Shown here piece after piece: positions 54,042 to 62,791 of a DNA stretch of 64,000 nucleotides. Both the position numbers and the translations under genes were made by a program. The stretch's first letter is position 1; the number at the start of each line of letters is the position of its first letter. The notes under the pieces are model-generated. The model saw only the letters and a list, made by a program, of their open reading frames with translations. It was not told the origin of the DNA and searched no databases. Source of the stretch: Alphaproteobacteria bacterium (GTDB lineage Bacteria > Pseudomonadota > Alphaproteobacteria > JAUHZC01); assembly GCA_023898725.1 (NCBI GenBank), contig CP060236.1, forward strand, positions 996,501 through 1,060,500, in the 5' to 3' direction.

Positions 54042-54998
54042 ATAGCACACCGTCATAGAATTGGCTTTATCGGAGCAGGAAATATTGGAGGAACAGCAGC
54101 ACTTTTAGCTTGTGTTGAGAAACTTGGGTCAATTGTTTTGTTTGATATTAATCAAGGGGTAGCCAAGGGAAAAGCTCTTGATATTGCACAATCTCTGCCC
54201 ATCCAAAACATTTCTAGTACGGTAATTGGAACGGCAAACCCCAAGGATTTAGCCGGCTGTAGTGTAGTAATTGTGACAGCTGGCATTCCACGCAAAGCAG
54301 GAATGAGCCGTGACGATCTCCTTGATATCAACGCAAAAATAATGAAAAGCTGTGCTATCATGGTACGGGAAAATTGCCCGGATGCATTTTGTATTATCAT
54401 CACGAACCCTCTTGATGCAATGGTATGGGCCTTTGCAAAAATATCAGGACTTCCAGCACACATGGTCATTGGCATGGCTGGTATTCTTGACACAGCGCGC
54501 TATCGATATTTTCTGAGCCTTGCGCTCAAATGTGATCCTTGTCAAATTCAGACGCTCGTCCTTGGTGGTCACGCAGATGCGATGCTCCCACTGCCCTCGC
54601 ACACGACAGTTGCCGGGATCCCTCTCCAACACTATATCGACACGCAAATGATCACATGGCCCGAACATGATAAAATTGTCAACCGCACACGTATGGGAGG
54701 AGGTGAAATTGTCGGCCTTTTAGAAAATGGGTCAGCCTACCATGCACCCGCCGCTGCGGCTTTGCAAATGGCACGTTCATACCTATTCGATGAACGAAAA
54801 TGCCTACCTTGTGCTGTTTATCAAGATGAAATTTTGGGTGTACGCGATATTTATGCCGGCCTTTCTGTGGTAATATCGGGAAATGGCGCTCGAGACGTTA
54901 TCATACCAACACTAACTGCAGATGAAGAAGAGCAGTTGCGCACCTCATTAAAAGGTGTGGAAAACCTTATCCAGCAAATAAAGCCCCATGTGTACTAA
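54042..54998 (+). CDS. mdh: Malate dehydrogenase, apparently with an AUA start codon
   Basis: The enzyme oxidises malate to oxaloacetate in the TCA cycle. The frame is open from upstream, but similarity to the family begins HRIGFIGAGNIGG, and the only in-frame ATGs lie far inside the preceding esterase gene. ATA at 54042 gives 318 residues, the normal length, and sits 7 nt after a good GGAG (54031-54034). No in-frame ATG, GTG or TTG is near. Catalytic residues are in order: Arg pair in IPRKAGMSRDDL, Asn in ITNPLDAM, Arg in LDTARYR and His in GGHADAMLPL. An alternative is a start at ATC 54039 or ATT 54057. Confidence 0.88.
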   Translation: MAHRHRIGFIGAGNIGGTAALLACVEKLGSIVLFDINQGVAKGKALDIAQSLPIQNISSTVIGTANPKDLAGCSVVIVTAGIPRKAGMSRDDLLDINAKIMKSCAIMVRENCPDAFCIIITNPLDAMVWAFAKISGLPAHMVIGMAGILDTARYRYFLSLALKCDPCQIQTLVLGGHADAMLPLPSHTTVAGIPLQHYIDTQMITWPEHDKIVNRTRMGGGEIVGLLENGSAYHAPAAAALQMARSYLFDERKCLPCAVYQDEILGVRDIYAGLSVVISGNGARDVIIPTLTADEEEQLRTSLKGVENLIQQIKPHVY

Positions 54999-55036
54999 TA
55001 CTGTTATATTTTTTCAATAACAAAAAGGACTCTCTC

Positions 55037-55423
55037 ATGAAGCATCGTATAATGCGTATTTTTATTGCTATTCCAGGGATTCTCGCTGGCATTTTCAGTT
55101 GTGCTGCCTGCCCAATGTGCTTTCCAGTCTATGCCTCTTTAGTAACCTTTTTAGGCATTGATCATAGCACTGCCGATGTATATCTGTTGGTGATTATGTA
55201 CGTATCGTTGGCTACCAGCTTATGGCTTATGTATACATCTGCTCGCCAGAAACGGGCAGGATGGGGCATTTTTTTTATTGCGTTTGGTGCAGCAGCCCTC
55301 GTTGTATATGCAAAGATCAATAACATGCCCTTTACTCTTTATCTCTCCCTTGCGATTTATTTTGGATCTTTTATTTTTAGCAAATATACTCTGAGAAAAT
55401 TTGTTCACCGTACGCTTAGTTAA
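55037..55423 (+). CDS. Small four-helix membrane protein with a Cys-rich first helix (MerC/MerT-like)
   Basis: The 128-residue protein has four hydrophobic segments (about 8-38, 48-66, 78-92, 100-116). The first contains SCAACPMCFP with cysteines at 22, 25 and 28, reminiscent of the metal-binding Cys pair in the first helix of MerT/MerC mercury importers. Similarity beyond this motif is not clear, so metal transport is a guess. ATG follows AAAAAGGACT. Its last 4 bp overlap the convergent MATE gene. Confidence 0.65.
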   Translation: MKHRIMRIFIAIPGILAGIFSCAACPMCFPVYASLVTFLGIDHSTADVYLLVIMYVSLATSLWLMYTSARQKRAGWGIFFIAFGAAALVVYAKINNMPFTLYLSLAIYFGSFIFSKYTLRKFVHRTLS

Positions 55424-56808
55424 GAGTTCATATTTTTTGTAAGATTTGAGGTTCGCCATATCCCTTGGTGAAACCGCCACATAAAGACGATAATATTTGC
55501 AATCACAAAGCCACTTTGAGTCACCCACGTATATTCAGGAGCAACGTACACATATCTATTCATAAAATATATGGGCAATACACCAAAAATCCACACGTTA
55601 ATGGTATTGGCAATCATCAAAAATCGTGTATCACCAGCGGCTGTTAATACTCCGGCGAAAATCCATCCAAATCCATCAGCAAACGCATAAAGACCGATCA
55701 GAACTAAGGACACCTTTACAGCTTCTATAATGCGCGCATAGTCCATAGGGTTCATATTTTCACAAACGAGTCTATCAATTACAAAATCGGGAAATAGTGC
55801 CACGGGCCCAATAAGAAAAAAAACGGATAGTCCCATAAACAGAATACCATTCCACAAGGCCCTCTTCACATAAACAAGCTCTCGCGAACCTAAAGCATTG
55901 GCAACCAAGGATGATACGCCACGCTCTACGCCACCAATAACATGGGCAGCAAAAACGAACAGTGTATGAAAGACGCTGAAAGTTGACATGTGCACAAATC
56001 CCATAGAAGCTATAATATACGAAACAGCCCCCCATGCACTTAACTCCATCATGTGCATAACAGACGACGGTAGGCCCACCTTAATGCAAGTTATAAAAAG
56101 TTTCGGTCTAAAAAAACACTGTGTGGTGCCATAACGCTTGCGAAATTTGGGATGAAAAAAGATAGCCAATAAAACAAGTGCTTCAAAAAATTCAGCAACT
56201 ATTGTTGAGAGAATAGCTCCTTTAATACCCATTGGTTCCACAAAACCACCGCAACCAAGTGCCAGTATCACACACGCACCTGCATTGATGACGTTGGCTA
56301 GAATAGCCCCAAATGTCACAATTCCTGTGCGTCCGATTGCGGTAAAAAAACTATTGAGAGCAACCACAACGCCCATAGGAAAAACAAAGTACATGCCCCA
56401 CGAATAATAAATCCGGCCTTCTTCGCGCACGAGGGGTGCAAGAATGTAATCTGGCAAAAAAGCCCCCAAAGGAATTGTGAGGATATTAATGATTAGCGAA
56501 AGCCATATCATCTGCCAAATGGGAGAGGCAACTTGGGTATACTTACGGGCACCATTCAACTGTGCCGCAAAAACCTGGGAGATTCCCACAACACCATAAA
56601 TTCCCAAAGTAATGACAGCAAAGTTTGTTCCCGCCGCCGTCAGGGCATTGACAGACTCCATCGAGTAATTGACCAACACAAGACGATCTACAAGGAACAT
56701 TGTTCCACGCGAAACGTTAGATAATACAAGCGGAATGATCAGCCAAAAAAATTCAGAAAATGATCCTGATGCGTGTTTTGTCAGTCGATCATACGAAGTT
56801 CCTGTCAT
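55420..56808 (-). CDS. MATE-family efflux transporter
   Basis: The 462-residue protein has twelve membrane segments in two homologous halves, typical of MATE cation-coupled multidrug exporters (IPLVLSNVSRGTMFLVDRLVL at the first helix, GVERGVSSLVANALGSRE in the second half, AADGFGWIFAGVLTAAGDTRF). Substrate and coupling ion cannot be told. Its start overlaps the tatD stop by 4 bp, so it is the last gene of the operon that begins with ydcF. Confidence 0.9.
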   Translation of the reverse strand: MTGTSYDRLTKHASGSFSEFFWLIIPLVLSNVSRGTMFLVDRLVLVNYSMESVNALTAAGTNFAVITLGIYGVVGISQVFAAQLNGARKYTQVASPIWQMIWLSLIINILTIPLGAFLPDYILAPLVREEGRIYYSWGMYFVFPMGVVVALNSFFTAIGRTGIVTFGAILANVINAGACVILALGCGGFVEPMGIKGAILSTIVAEFFEALVLLAIFFHPKFRKRYGTTQCFFRPKLFITCIKVGLPSSVMHMMELSAWGAVSYIIASMGFVHMSTFSVFHTLFVFAAHVIGGVERGVSSLVANALGSRELVYVKRALWNGILFMGLSVFFLIGPVALFPDFVIDRLVCENMNPMDYARIIEAVKVSLVLIGLYAFADGFGWIFAGVLTAAGDTRFLMIANTINVWIFGVLPIYFMNRYVYVAPEYTWVTQSGFVIANIIVFMWRFHQGIWRTSNLTKNMNS

Positions 56809-57602
56809 CGGGGGACTCGCGTAAATAAAGAATGAAAGTTTTCCGTTGTTTTTTTTGCAATTTCTGCGGTAGAGACCCCCTTGATATGAGCAAGTTCTTC
56901 AGCAGTATGAACCACATAGCTTGGTTCATTCGAACGTCCACGGAATGGAACAGGAGCTAAATACGGCGCGTCCGTTTCAATCAACAACCGATCAAGGGGA
57001 ACAGTGCGCAAAACAGAACGAATATCTTCTGCTTTTTTGAAGGTTACAATGCCTGAAACTGATATATAAAAACCCAAATCTAATACCGCATTGGCAAGAT
57101 TTTGTGTGCCACTAAAGCAATGAATAACCCCTCGCGCACGCCCTGCAAACTTCTGCAACACTGCTAGTGTATCTTCCTCTGAGTCACGTGTATGCACAAT
57201 CACAGGTAAATCATGCGCAACTGCTACCTGCATATGCGTATCAAACATAGAAATTTGCACGTCCCTTGGACTGTGGTTGTAATAATAATCCAGGCCTGTT
57301 TCACCCAACCCCACAACCTTGTTCCGCAAGGATGCAACCTCCAAAAATGCGCGCACATTATCTGGGGTGGAGTGATGCACAGTATCTCCCGATTCATGCG
57401 GATGAACCCCTGCTGTTGCAAAGATATTTGAATAGTTATTAGCTATACTATATACATCTTCAAATTCCTGAATCTTCGTATTAATACATAACATTTTTTC
57501 CACACCTGCGTCTTTTGCTCTTTGAAGAACACCCGGTAAGTCCGCAGCTATCTCCCCATAGTTCAAGTGACAGTGACTATCAATAAATACAACGTTATCC
57601 AA
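56805..57602 (-). CDS. tatD: TatD-family metal-dependent nuclease
   Basis: The TatD family are 3'-5' DNA exonucleases of the metallo-hydrolase superfamily. I start at TTG 57602, which is 8 nt after GAGG and gives the normal 265 residues; the ATG at 57608 is too close to that GAGG, and longer versions extend well into metG. Metal ligands are in FIDSHCHLN, GVHPHESGD, GLGETGLDYYYN, VIVHTRDSEEDTL, GVIHCFSG and LIETDAPYL. It overlaps the metG end by 8 bp. The role is probably DNA repair or degradation. Confidence 0.92.
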   Translation of the reverse strand: MDNVVFIDSHCHLNYGEIAADLPGVLQRAKDAGVEKMLCINTKIQEFEDVYSIANNYSNIFATAGVHPHESGDTVHHSTPDNVRAFLEVASLRNKVVGLGETGLDYYYNHSPRDVQISMFDTHMQVAVAHDLPVIVHTRDSEEDTLAVLQKFAGRARGVIHCFSGTQNLANAVLDLGFYISVSGIVTFKKAEDIRSVLRTVPLDRLLIETDAPYLAPVPFRGRSNEPSYVVHTAEELAHIKGVSTAEIAKKTTENFHSLFTRVPR

Positions 57603-59127
57603 GAACATTACCTCTTTCTTCATGGCGCGGAAAAAGCTGCATAAGATCAGCAGAAAGGGTTTCCCCAGTAGACACATGGGCACTCTCAATGGCCAAAAAT
57701 GTACGATTATTTCCCGATATCCCCAGCATCGTTAAGAGTTTATCCGCTGTATCCGGCATAAGCGGTTGCAGATAAATCCCGACCATTCGCAATGTTTCCA
57801 AAAGTACATACAGTACGGTATCCAAACGATCTGTGTCCGTCTTACGTAAATCCCACGGTTTTTGAGAATCAACATAGCGGTTTGCATTTGCAATAATGAG
57901 CCAAATACGTTGTATCATCGTATGGATTTGTTGATTCTTCATTTCCTCACGCATATCAGGTAATGCTTGACGGGCGCACGAAAGCAAGGCGCTATCTACG
58001 GCGTGTATTTCTTTTGGATGCGGAATCCTAGCATGAACATGCTTATGCACAAAGCTCAAAACACGTTGCGCAAGGTTACCAAGGTCATTGCTCAGCTCTG
58101 TTGTAATACGGGCACGCAAAGATTCTTCTGAAAAATCGCCATCATTCCCAAACGGCATTTCACGCATCAAGAAATAACGCGTTTGGTCGACACCATAGGC
58201 ATGCGCAACCGCAAAAGGATTAAGGGTGTTTCCCAAAGACTTTGACATTTTTTGCTTATCACGCGTCCACCAACCATGGACAAATAGACGTGAGGGAGGG
58301 AGCAAATCTGCCGCCATCAAAAAAGCCGGCCAGTACACAGCATGAAAACGCAAAATGTCTTTTCCCACAATATGCAGTGATGCATTCCAGAAAGCAAAAA
58401 TATCTGTATTAACGTCTGGATATCCTAGAGCCGTAATATAGTTCGTCAGCGCATCGATCCACACATACATAATATGTGCCGGGGCATCTGGGACCTGCAC
58501 GCCCCAATCAAATGTTGTTCGCGACACACATATATCGTTTAACCCTCTTTTGACAAAACCAAGCACTTCATTACGCTTTGCCTGTGGAGCAATAAAATGA
58601 GGGTTTTGTTCATAAAAATCCAGTAATTTATCCTGCCACTGGGATAACCTGAAGAAATAACACTCTTCTTCTACCCACTCTACAGGAGCACCCGTTGGGG
58701 CCTTGCCCGCAATGATCTCTGTTTCATCGTAAAAAGCTTCATCTCGTGTTGCATACCACCCCGAATAGGTCGAAATATAAACCTGATCGTTCGCAAGAAG
58801 CTTTTTCCATAGGTGCTGAGCAGCCTGCTTATGACGTTCGTCGGTTGTTCGAATGAAGGCATCGTTGCTAATATTAAACACTGTATTCAGTTGCACAAAG
58901 CGCTGCGCCATCTCATCAACATACGTTTGCGGGTGAATACCCTTATTTTGCGCAGACTTTTGTACTTTTTGCCCATGCTCATCCGTACCAGTCAGAAAAA
59001 ATACTTCATGGCCATCAAGGCGATGAAATCGTGCCAAAACATCTGCCGCAATAGAGGTATAGACCTGGCCCAAACCAGGGTCAGCATTCACATAATAGAT
59101 CGGTGTTGTTACATAATATTTTGACAT
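57595..59127 (-). CDS. metG: Methionyl-tRNA synthetase with an altered HIGH motif
   Basis: The 510-residue class I synthetase starts at the ATG at 59127 (MSKYYVTTPIYYVN), 11 bp after the holB stop. It is the short form without the C-terminal dimer domain and without the zinc-knuckle cysteines. KMSKS is intact in DKQKMSKSLGN, and the methionine pocket and the VWIDALTNYI segment are present. At the place of the ATP-binding HIGH motif, however, the sequence is NADPGLGQVYTS where MetRS normally has PHIGHAYTS or PHLGHAYTS. Both histidines are missing although the flanks are conserved. As the only MetRS seen here it is presumably active. Confidence 0.94.
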   Translation of the reverse strand: MSKYYVTTPIYYVNADPGLGQVYTSIAADVLARFHRLDGHEVFFLTGTDEHGQKVQKSAQNKGIHPQTYVDEMAQRFVQLNTVFNISNDAFIRTTDERHKQAAQHLWKKLLANDQVYISTYSGWYATRDEAFYDETEIIAGKAPTGAPVEWVEEECYFFRLSQWQDKLLDFYEQNPHFIAPQAKRNEVLGFVKRGLNDICVSRTTFDWGVQVPDAPAHIMYVWIDALTNYITALGYPDVNTDIFAFWNASLHIVGKDILRFHAVYWPAFLMAADLLPPSRLFVHGWWTRDKQKMSKSLGNTLNPFAVAHAYGVDQTRYFLMREMPFGNDGDFSEESLRARITTELSNDLGNLAQRVLSFVHKHVHARIPHPKEIHAVDSALLSCARQALPDMREEMKNQQIHTMIQRIWLIIANANRYVDSQKPWDLRKTDTDRLDTVLYVLLETLRMVGIYLQPLMPDTADKLLTMLGISGNNRTFLAIESAHVSTGETLSADLMQLFPRHEERGNVLG

Positions 59128-59138
59128 AAAGGTTTTTC

Positions 59139-60083
59139 TTAGCGTTCTGATATCCAAAGAGTTGATAGACTTTGCCATAATATACTGGATAAATCGAGAT
59201 TTAGCGTACGATAGTGAGTGATATTTTTTACAAAGTTGTCATACGTTTGCATCAATCGCGCAAAACGGGGAGTCATTCCCCTCTCCTGAGATCCCTGCTG
59301 CAAAAGAGTGCGCTCAATCCACATGAGCTGATGATCCCACATGGCTTTATTTGCAGCAGAAAACCACGACTTAATGAACTGGCCGATGGTTGTTTTGGTG
59401 CCATCGTTTGTCACAAGGATGTGTACGTCTTCCAAGTATCTTGTAAGTCCATGCGCATGAATGTGCTTCATTAATCCGGGTTGCCCTTGCACAAGAGACA
59501 AAAGGGTATCCTGGGAAGAAAAATTATTTATCATACAGTAGTCTTTCATCTCTTCAGAAGATAACGGATTGAAAAACAGCTGAGCGGCCCGTGATTTTAA
59601 CGTTGGTAGCAATCGTTCAGAGCGATGATTGATAATAATAATGCACACATGGTCAGGAGGCTCCTCAACAATTTTCAGCAGTGTATTTGCTCCTGCAACA
59701 CTTAAATCATCAATCGCATCAACAATAAGAACCCTATAATCTGATGCACGCTCAGGAGACATACGAAAAAAATGCAACACTTCCCGCACTTTAGCAATAC
59801 TAATATGTGTACCTTCTTCACCAGAGTTATCACGACGCAACACACGAACACCCGGGTGTGCTCCTAACCGTATAAGGTGATGAGCATGCCTAATAGCATT
59901 GCTATCTAGAGAATTTTGTGTGACAAGGCAAGCAGCAAAATCACACGCAAGCGCCCCTTTTCCCACTCCCTGCAATCCTTGAAAAACAACCGCATTCGGG
60001 AGTGTGTTGCGTTCATACCAATGCAAAAGCTGTGCCCAAATGTGCTGATGTCCAATCACATTTGGCGGGGTAGAATCAGACAT
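59139..60083 (-). CDS. holB: DNA polymerase III delta' subunit
   Basis: Delta' is a clamp-loader subunit of DNA polymerase III. The 314-residue protein has VIGHQHIWAQLLHWY, the P-loop-like QGLQGVGKGALACDFA, VREVLHFFRMSP, VLIVDAIDDLSVAGANTLLKIVEEPP and RLLPTLKSRAAQLFFNPL, with the SRC-like arginine sensor region reading SRAAQ. The zinc-binding cysteines of DnaX are absent, as is usual for HolB. It overlaps tmk by 8 bp. Confidence 0.93.
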   Translation of the reverse strand: MSDSTPPNVIGHQHIWAQLLHWYERNTLPNAVVFQGLQGVGKGALACDFAACLVTQNSLDSNAIRHAHHLIRLGAHPGVRVLRRDNSGEEGTHISIAKVREVLHFFRMSPERASDYRVLIVDAIDDLSVAGANTLLKIVEEPPDHVCIIIINHRSERLLPTLKSRAAQLFFNPLSSEEMKDYCMINNFSSQDTLLSLVQGQPGLMKHIHAHGLTRYLEDVHILVTNDGTKTTIGQFIKSWFSAANKAMWDHQLMWIERTLLQQGSQERGMTPRFARLMQTYDNFVKNITHYRTLNLDLSSILWQSLSTLWISER

Positions 60084-60759
60084 CTGCTCTCTTTTTAGGT
60101 AACGGTACGGGCGCTTCCTTCAGTTGAGGAAAGCGCACCTGGAGAATATCAACAAGATACGTATGTGTTTCATGAGAGGATTCTTTTGTATCAACCCGCA
60201 TCATACGTGCCTCAGCTTCAAGACAAAGCCCTTGAAAGGCCTCGCGAATGCGTTTATGAAATGCAAGGGGAAGCTTATCAAAACGGTCCTTTTCTTTGTC
60301 ACGGGCATCAAGACGTTGCAGCATTAATTCCTCAGATATCTCCAAAACAAAGGTAAGATTGGGCCACACATCTCCAATCGTTTTGGCGTAAATTTCATCA
60401 ACAACATCAAGCCCCAATCCCCCCACAATCCCTTGGTATACCCGGCTTGAGTCTTGAAATCGATCACAAAGAACCCATTTTCCATCATTCAAAGCAGGCA
60501 AAATCACCGAGTGAATATGCTCATTCCTACTCGCCAGCAACAAAAAATACTGGCTCCACAAGGACCATCCCTGCAGATCTGGATCCAGAAAAAGTTTCCG
60601 AATCATCTCACTTTGAAGGCATCCTCCTGGCTCTCGCGTAACCACATGGGGAATTGCGCTATGCTTCAAAAATTCTGATAGCATGGAAATTTGGGTGGTT
60701 TTTCCTGTCGCTTCTCCACCCTCAAAGCTTATAAAAACCCCTTTACGTGGTGTAGACAT
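60076..60759 (-). CDS. tmk: Thymidylate kinase
   Basis: Tmk phosphorylates dTMP to dTDP. The 227-residue protein shows the P-loop SFEGGEATGKTTQI, the substrate motif VTREPGG, and DRFQDSSRVYQG with the DR(F/Y) segment. The lid region carries RLDARDKEKDRFD. It starts at TAATG overlapping the dac stop codon by one base and overlaps holB by 8 bp. It completes the route that dcd (14.6 kb) feeds. Confidence 0.95.
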   Translation of the reverse strand: MSTPRKGVFISFEGGEATGKTTQISMLSEFLKHSAIPHVVTREPGGCLQSEMIRKLFLDPDLQGWSLWSQYFLLLASRNEHIHSVILPALNDGKWVLCDRFQDSSRVYQGIVGGLGLDVVDEIYAKTIGDVWPNLTFVLEISEELMLQRLDARDKEKDRFDKLPLAFHKRIREAFQGLCLEAEARMMRVDTKESSHETHTYLVDILQVRFPQLKEAPVPLPKKRADV

Positions 60760-61913
60760 TATTCACTATGCCCAAAAAGCAGGTAGTGTAAACCGTGAGA
60801 TATCTTTCCAAAAAAGCCAATTGCTCCCACATCCTCCATCGCAAAAACAGGAACCGATATTTCATCCTGAACCGACGAGCCAGTCACGATTAACTGCCCA
60901 ACCTCATCTCCTTTTTTTAAAGGCGCAGGAAGCGGGGCATTAACACGAACCTCTGCCTTAAGACCCTGTACATCCCGACGTGCAAGAGTAAAATAAACAT
61001 CTTTGTTCGTCGCCACGGAAATGCGATTTTTACTCCCAAGCCACACATCAAACTCCGATAACCCTACATCTTTTGTTGCTACTTTTACTGTACGAAACTG
61101 GGCCATCGCCCATGTAATTAACGAACGGGCCTCATCCCGGCGGGCTTTTTCTGTTTTCAATCCGTTAATTACTAAAACGATGCGTGTTCCCTTTTTCTCG
61201 CAAGACAGACACACACCGTAACCGCCGTCATCCGTAAATCCTGTTTTTAATCCATCAACGCCATATTGCTCCTCACCAAGCAGAGGGAGCCTGTTGGGTT
61301 GCAGAACCCCATTATGTTCAAAGCTTGGGATGGAGTACAATTGTTTATAAAACTCAGGAAAATCTTGAATTGTTCGCACACCAAGAATTGCAATATCTTT
61401 TGCTGTGGAGTAATGCCCTTGGGAAGGCCATCCGGATGCATTCACAAAATTTGTTTGGGTCATCCCAAGCTGACCCCCAACATGATTCATCTCTGTGGCA
61501 AAAGCCTCTTCTGATCCGCTAATACCCTCAGCCATAGCAACGCTGGCATCATTTCCCGACAGCACAAGAACACCAAGGAGAAGATCTTTGAGCATAACAT
61601 CCGATCCAATCTCAAGAAACATCCGGGATCCACCCATACGAAAGGCGCGATCACTCGTATGAAAAAGATCATTCTCCTTTAAATCATTTTGTTTCAGGCG
61701 CATCAGGGCGACATACGCGGTCATCATTTTTGTCATTGATGACGGCGACATTTTTTGTTCACTATTTTTCGCCAACAAAACTGCACCGGAATGAAAATCA
61801 ACCAGATATGCTTGCTTAGCTTTTGTATCAAATATGGGCGTATGTGCCCCGCAATCCAGAGAGAAAATACCCAAAAATAAGGCAGCTAGTATAAGACGAA
61901 AAAAAACGATCAT
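60759..61913 (-). CDS. dacC: D-alanyl-D-alanine carboxypeptidase (PBP5/6 family)
   Basis: The enzyme trims the terminal D-Ala of peptidoglycan stem peptides in the periplasm. The 384-residue protein has a signal peptide (residues 1-20). The catalytic motifs are SSMTK with Ser59 and Lys62, SGNDAS, and DGLKTGFTDDGG (KTG). A C-terminal beta domain follows (about 285-370), ending in a short amphipathic tail that may anchor it to the membrane. It lies 21 bp after rlpA and its stop codon is fused to the tmk start. Confidence 0.94.
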   Translation of the reverse strand: MIVFFRLILAALFLGIFSLDCGAHTPIFDTKAKQAYLVDFHSGAVLLAKNSEQKMSPSSMTKMMTAYVALMRLKQNDLKENDLFHTSDRAFRMGGSRMFLEIGSDVMLKDLLLGVLVLSGNDASVAMAEGISGSEEAFATEMNHVGGQLGMTQTNFVNASGWPSQGHYSTAKDIAILGVRTIQDFPEFYKQLYSIPSFEHNGVLQPNRLPLLGEEQYGVDGLKTGFTDDGGYGVCLSCEKKGTRIVLVINGLKTEKARRDEARSLITWAMAQFRTVKVATKDVGLSEFDVWLGSKNRISVATNKDVYFTLARRDVQGLKAEVRVNAPLPAPLKKGDEVGQLIVTGSSVQDEISVPVFAMEDVGAIGFFGKISHGLHYLLFGHSE

Positions 61914-61934
61914 GTCGTATCTTAAAAAGAAAAT

Positions 61935-62789
61935 CTATCTCATATTCATACGCGGAGATTTAGACTTTGGCAAGGGTTGTGGGCGTTTTTGAACCCTCGT
62001 CATGTGCAATACATGATGACTTTTCTGTGAGGCCATAGCGGCATAAGTACTTTTTTCCCCGCGTTTTCCATGAGGAAGTGCGCTTGGTTTAATAGCCCTT
62101 AAAATTCCATCACTACGATCTCTATACGCAACCCTAAGAGGAGTACGCGCAGAAGATATGTTCTTTGACTTTTTTTGAGACGACGAAAGAGAAGTCGGTG
62201 TAAAAAATGATCGCCGAGAGCCGCGGCTGTAGGTGCGTGCTCCTTTTGCCACACGGACACTATCGTCAACAACCGCTTCTATGCGCACCCGTGCTGTCCC
62301 CTTTTCATAAAAACCCAAAATTTTAGCCGCCCGTTCAGAAAGATCAATAATGCGCTTTTCCGGTGAGGCAAAAGGACCTCTATCATTTACCTTTACCCGA
62401 ATTGAGCGTCCATTTTCGAGATTAGTCACTTTCACGACACAAGGCAATGGGAGTGTCCGGTGAGCCGCTGTGAGACCATCTTTACTAAAAATTTCGCCCG
62501 TTGAGGTCCGTCGTCCATGAAAAATATCACGACCTCCGTAGTACGAGGCATATCCTTCTGATATATATTCGTAGTGTTCTTGAGGTTTATAACGCACACC
62601 TCTTATTGTATAGGATCTTGAGGTAGCTTTAGTCGGTGCAATAGTTTTGATACCTTCATAATAACGACTAAAATAATCGGAATAATGGCCCGAATTATCC
62701 GTACTTGCACACCCCCATAACAACAAGGGAATTAGGGTTATTAAGGCAATTTTTGTGTAAAGTTTTACCAACTCTTTTATCACGACCAA
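61935..62789 (-). CDS. rlpA: RlpA-like lipoprotein with double-psi beta-barrel, no SPOR domain
   Basis: RlpA proteins bind or cleave glycan strands lacking stem peptides at the division septum. The 284-residue protein has a lipobox LLWGC with Cys27. The double-psi barrel covers about residues 75-170: GYASYYGGRDIFHGRRTSTGE, AAHRTLPLPCVVKVTNLENG, and RVKVNDRGPF with the conserved catalytic Asp. The C-terminal 110 residues are basic and Ser-rich instead of a SPOR domain, so septal targeting by denuded glycans is not evident. Neighbours dac and ydcF also act on the envelope. Confidence 0.92.
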   Translation of the reverse strand: MVVIKELVKLYTKIALITLIPLLLWGCASTDNSGHYSDYFSRYYEGIKTIAPTKATSRSYTIRGVRYKPQEHYEYISEGYASYYGGRDIFHGRRTSTGEIFSKDGLTAAHRTLPLPCVVKVTNLENGRSIRVKVNDRGPFASPEKRIIDLSERAAKILGFYEKGTARVRIEAVVDDSVRVAKGARTYSRGSRRSFFTPTSLSSSQKKSKNISSARTPLRVAYRDRSDGILRAIKPSALPHGKRGEKSTYAAMASQKSHHVLHMTRVQKRPQPLPKSKSPRMNMR

Positions 62790-62791
62790 TC

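Noticed and set aside
59128..59178. Upstream extension of metG by 17 codons
   Set aside because: It overlaps the holB end, and MetRS similarity begins at the ATG at 59127.
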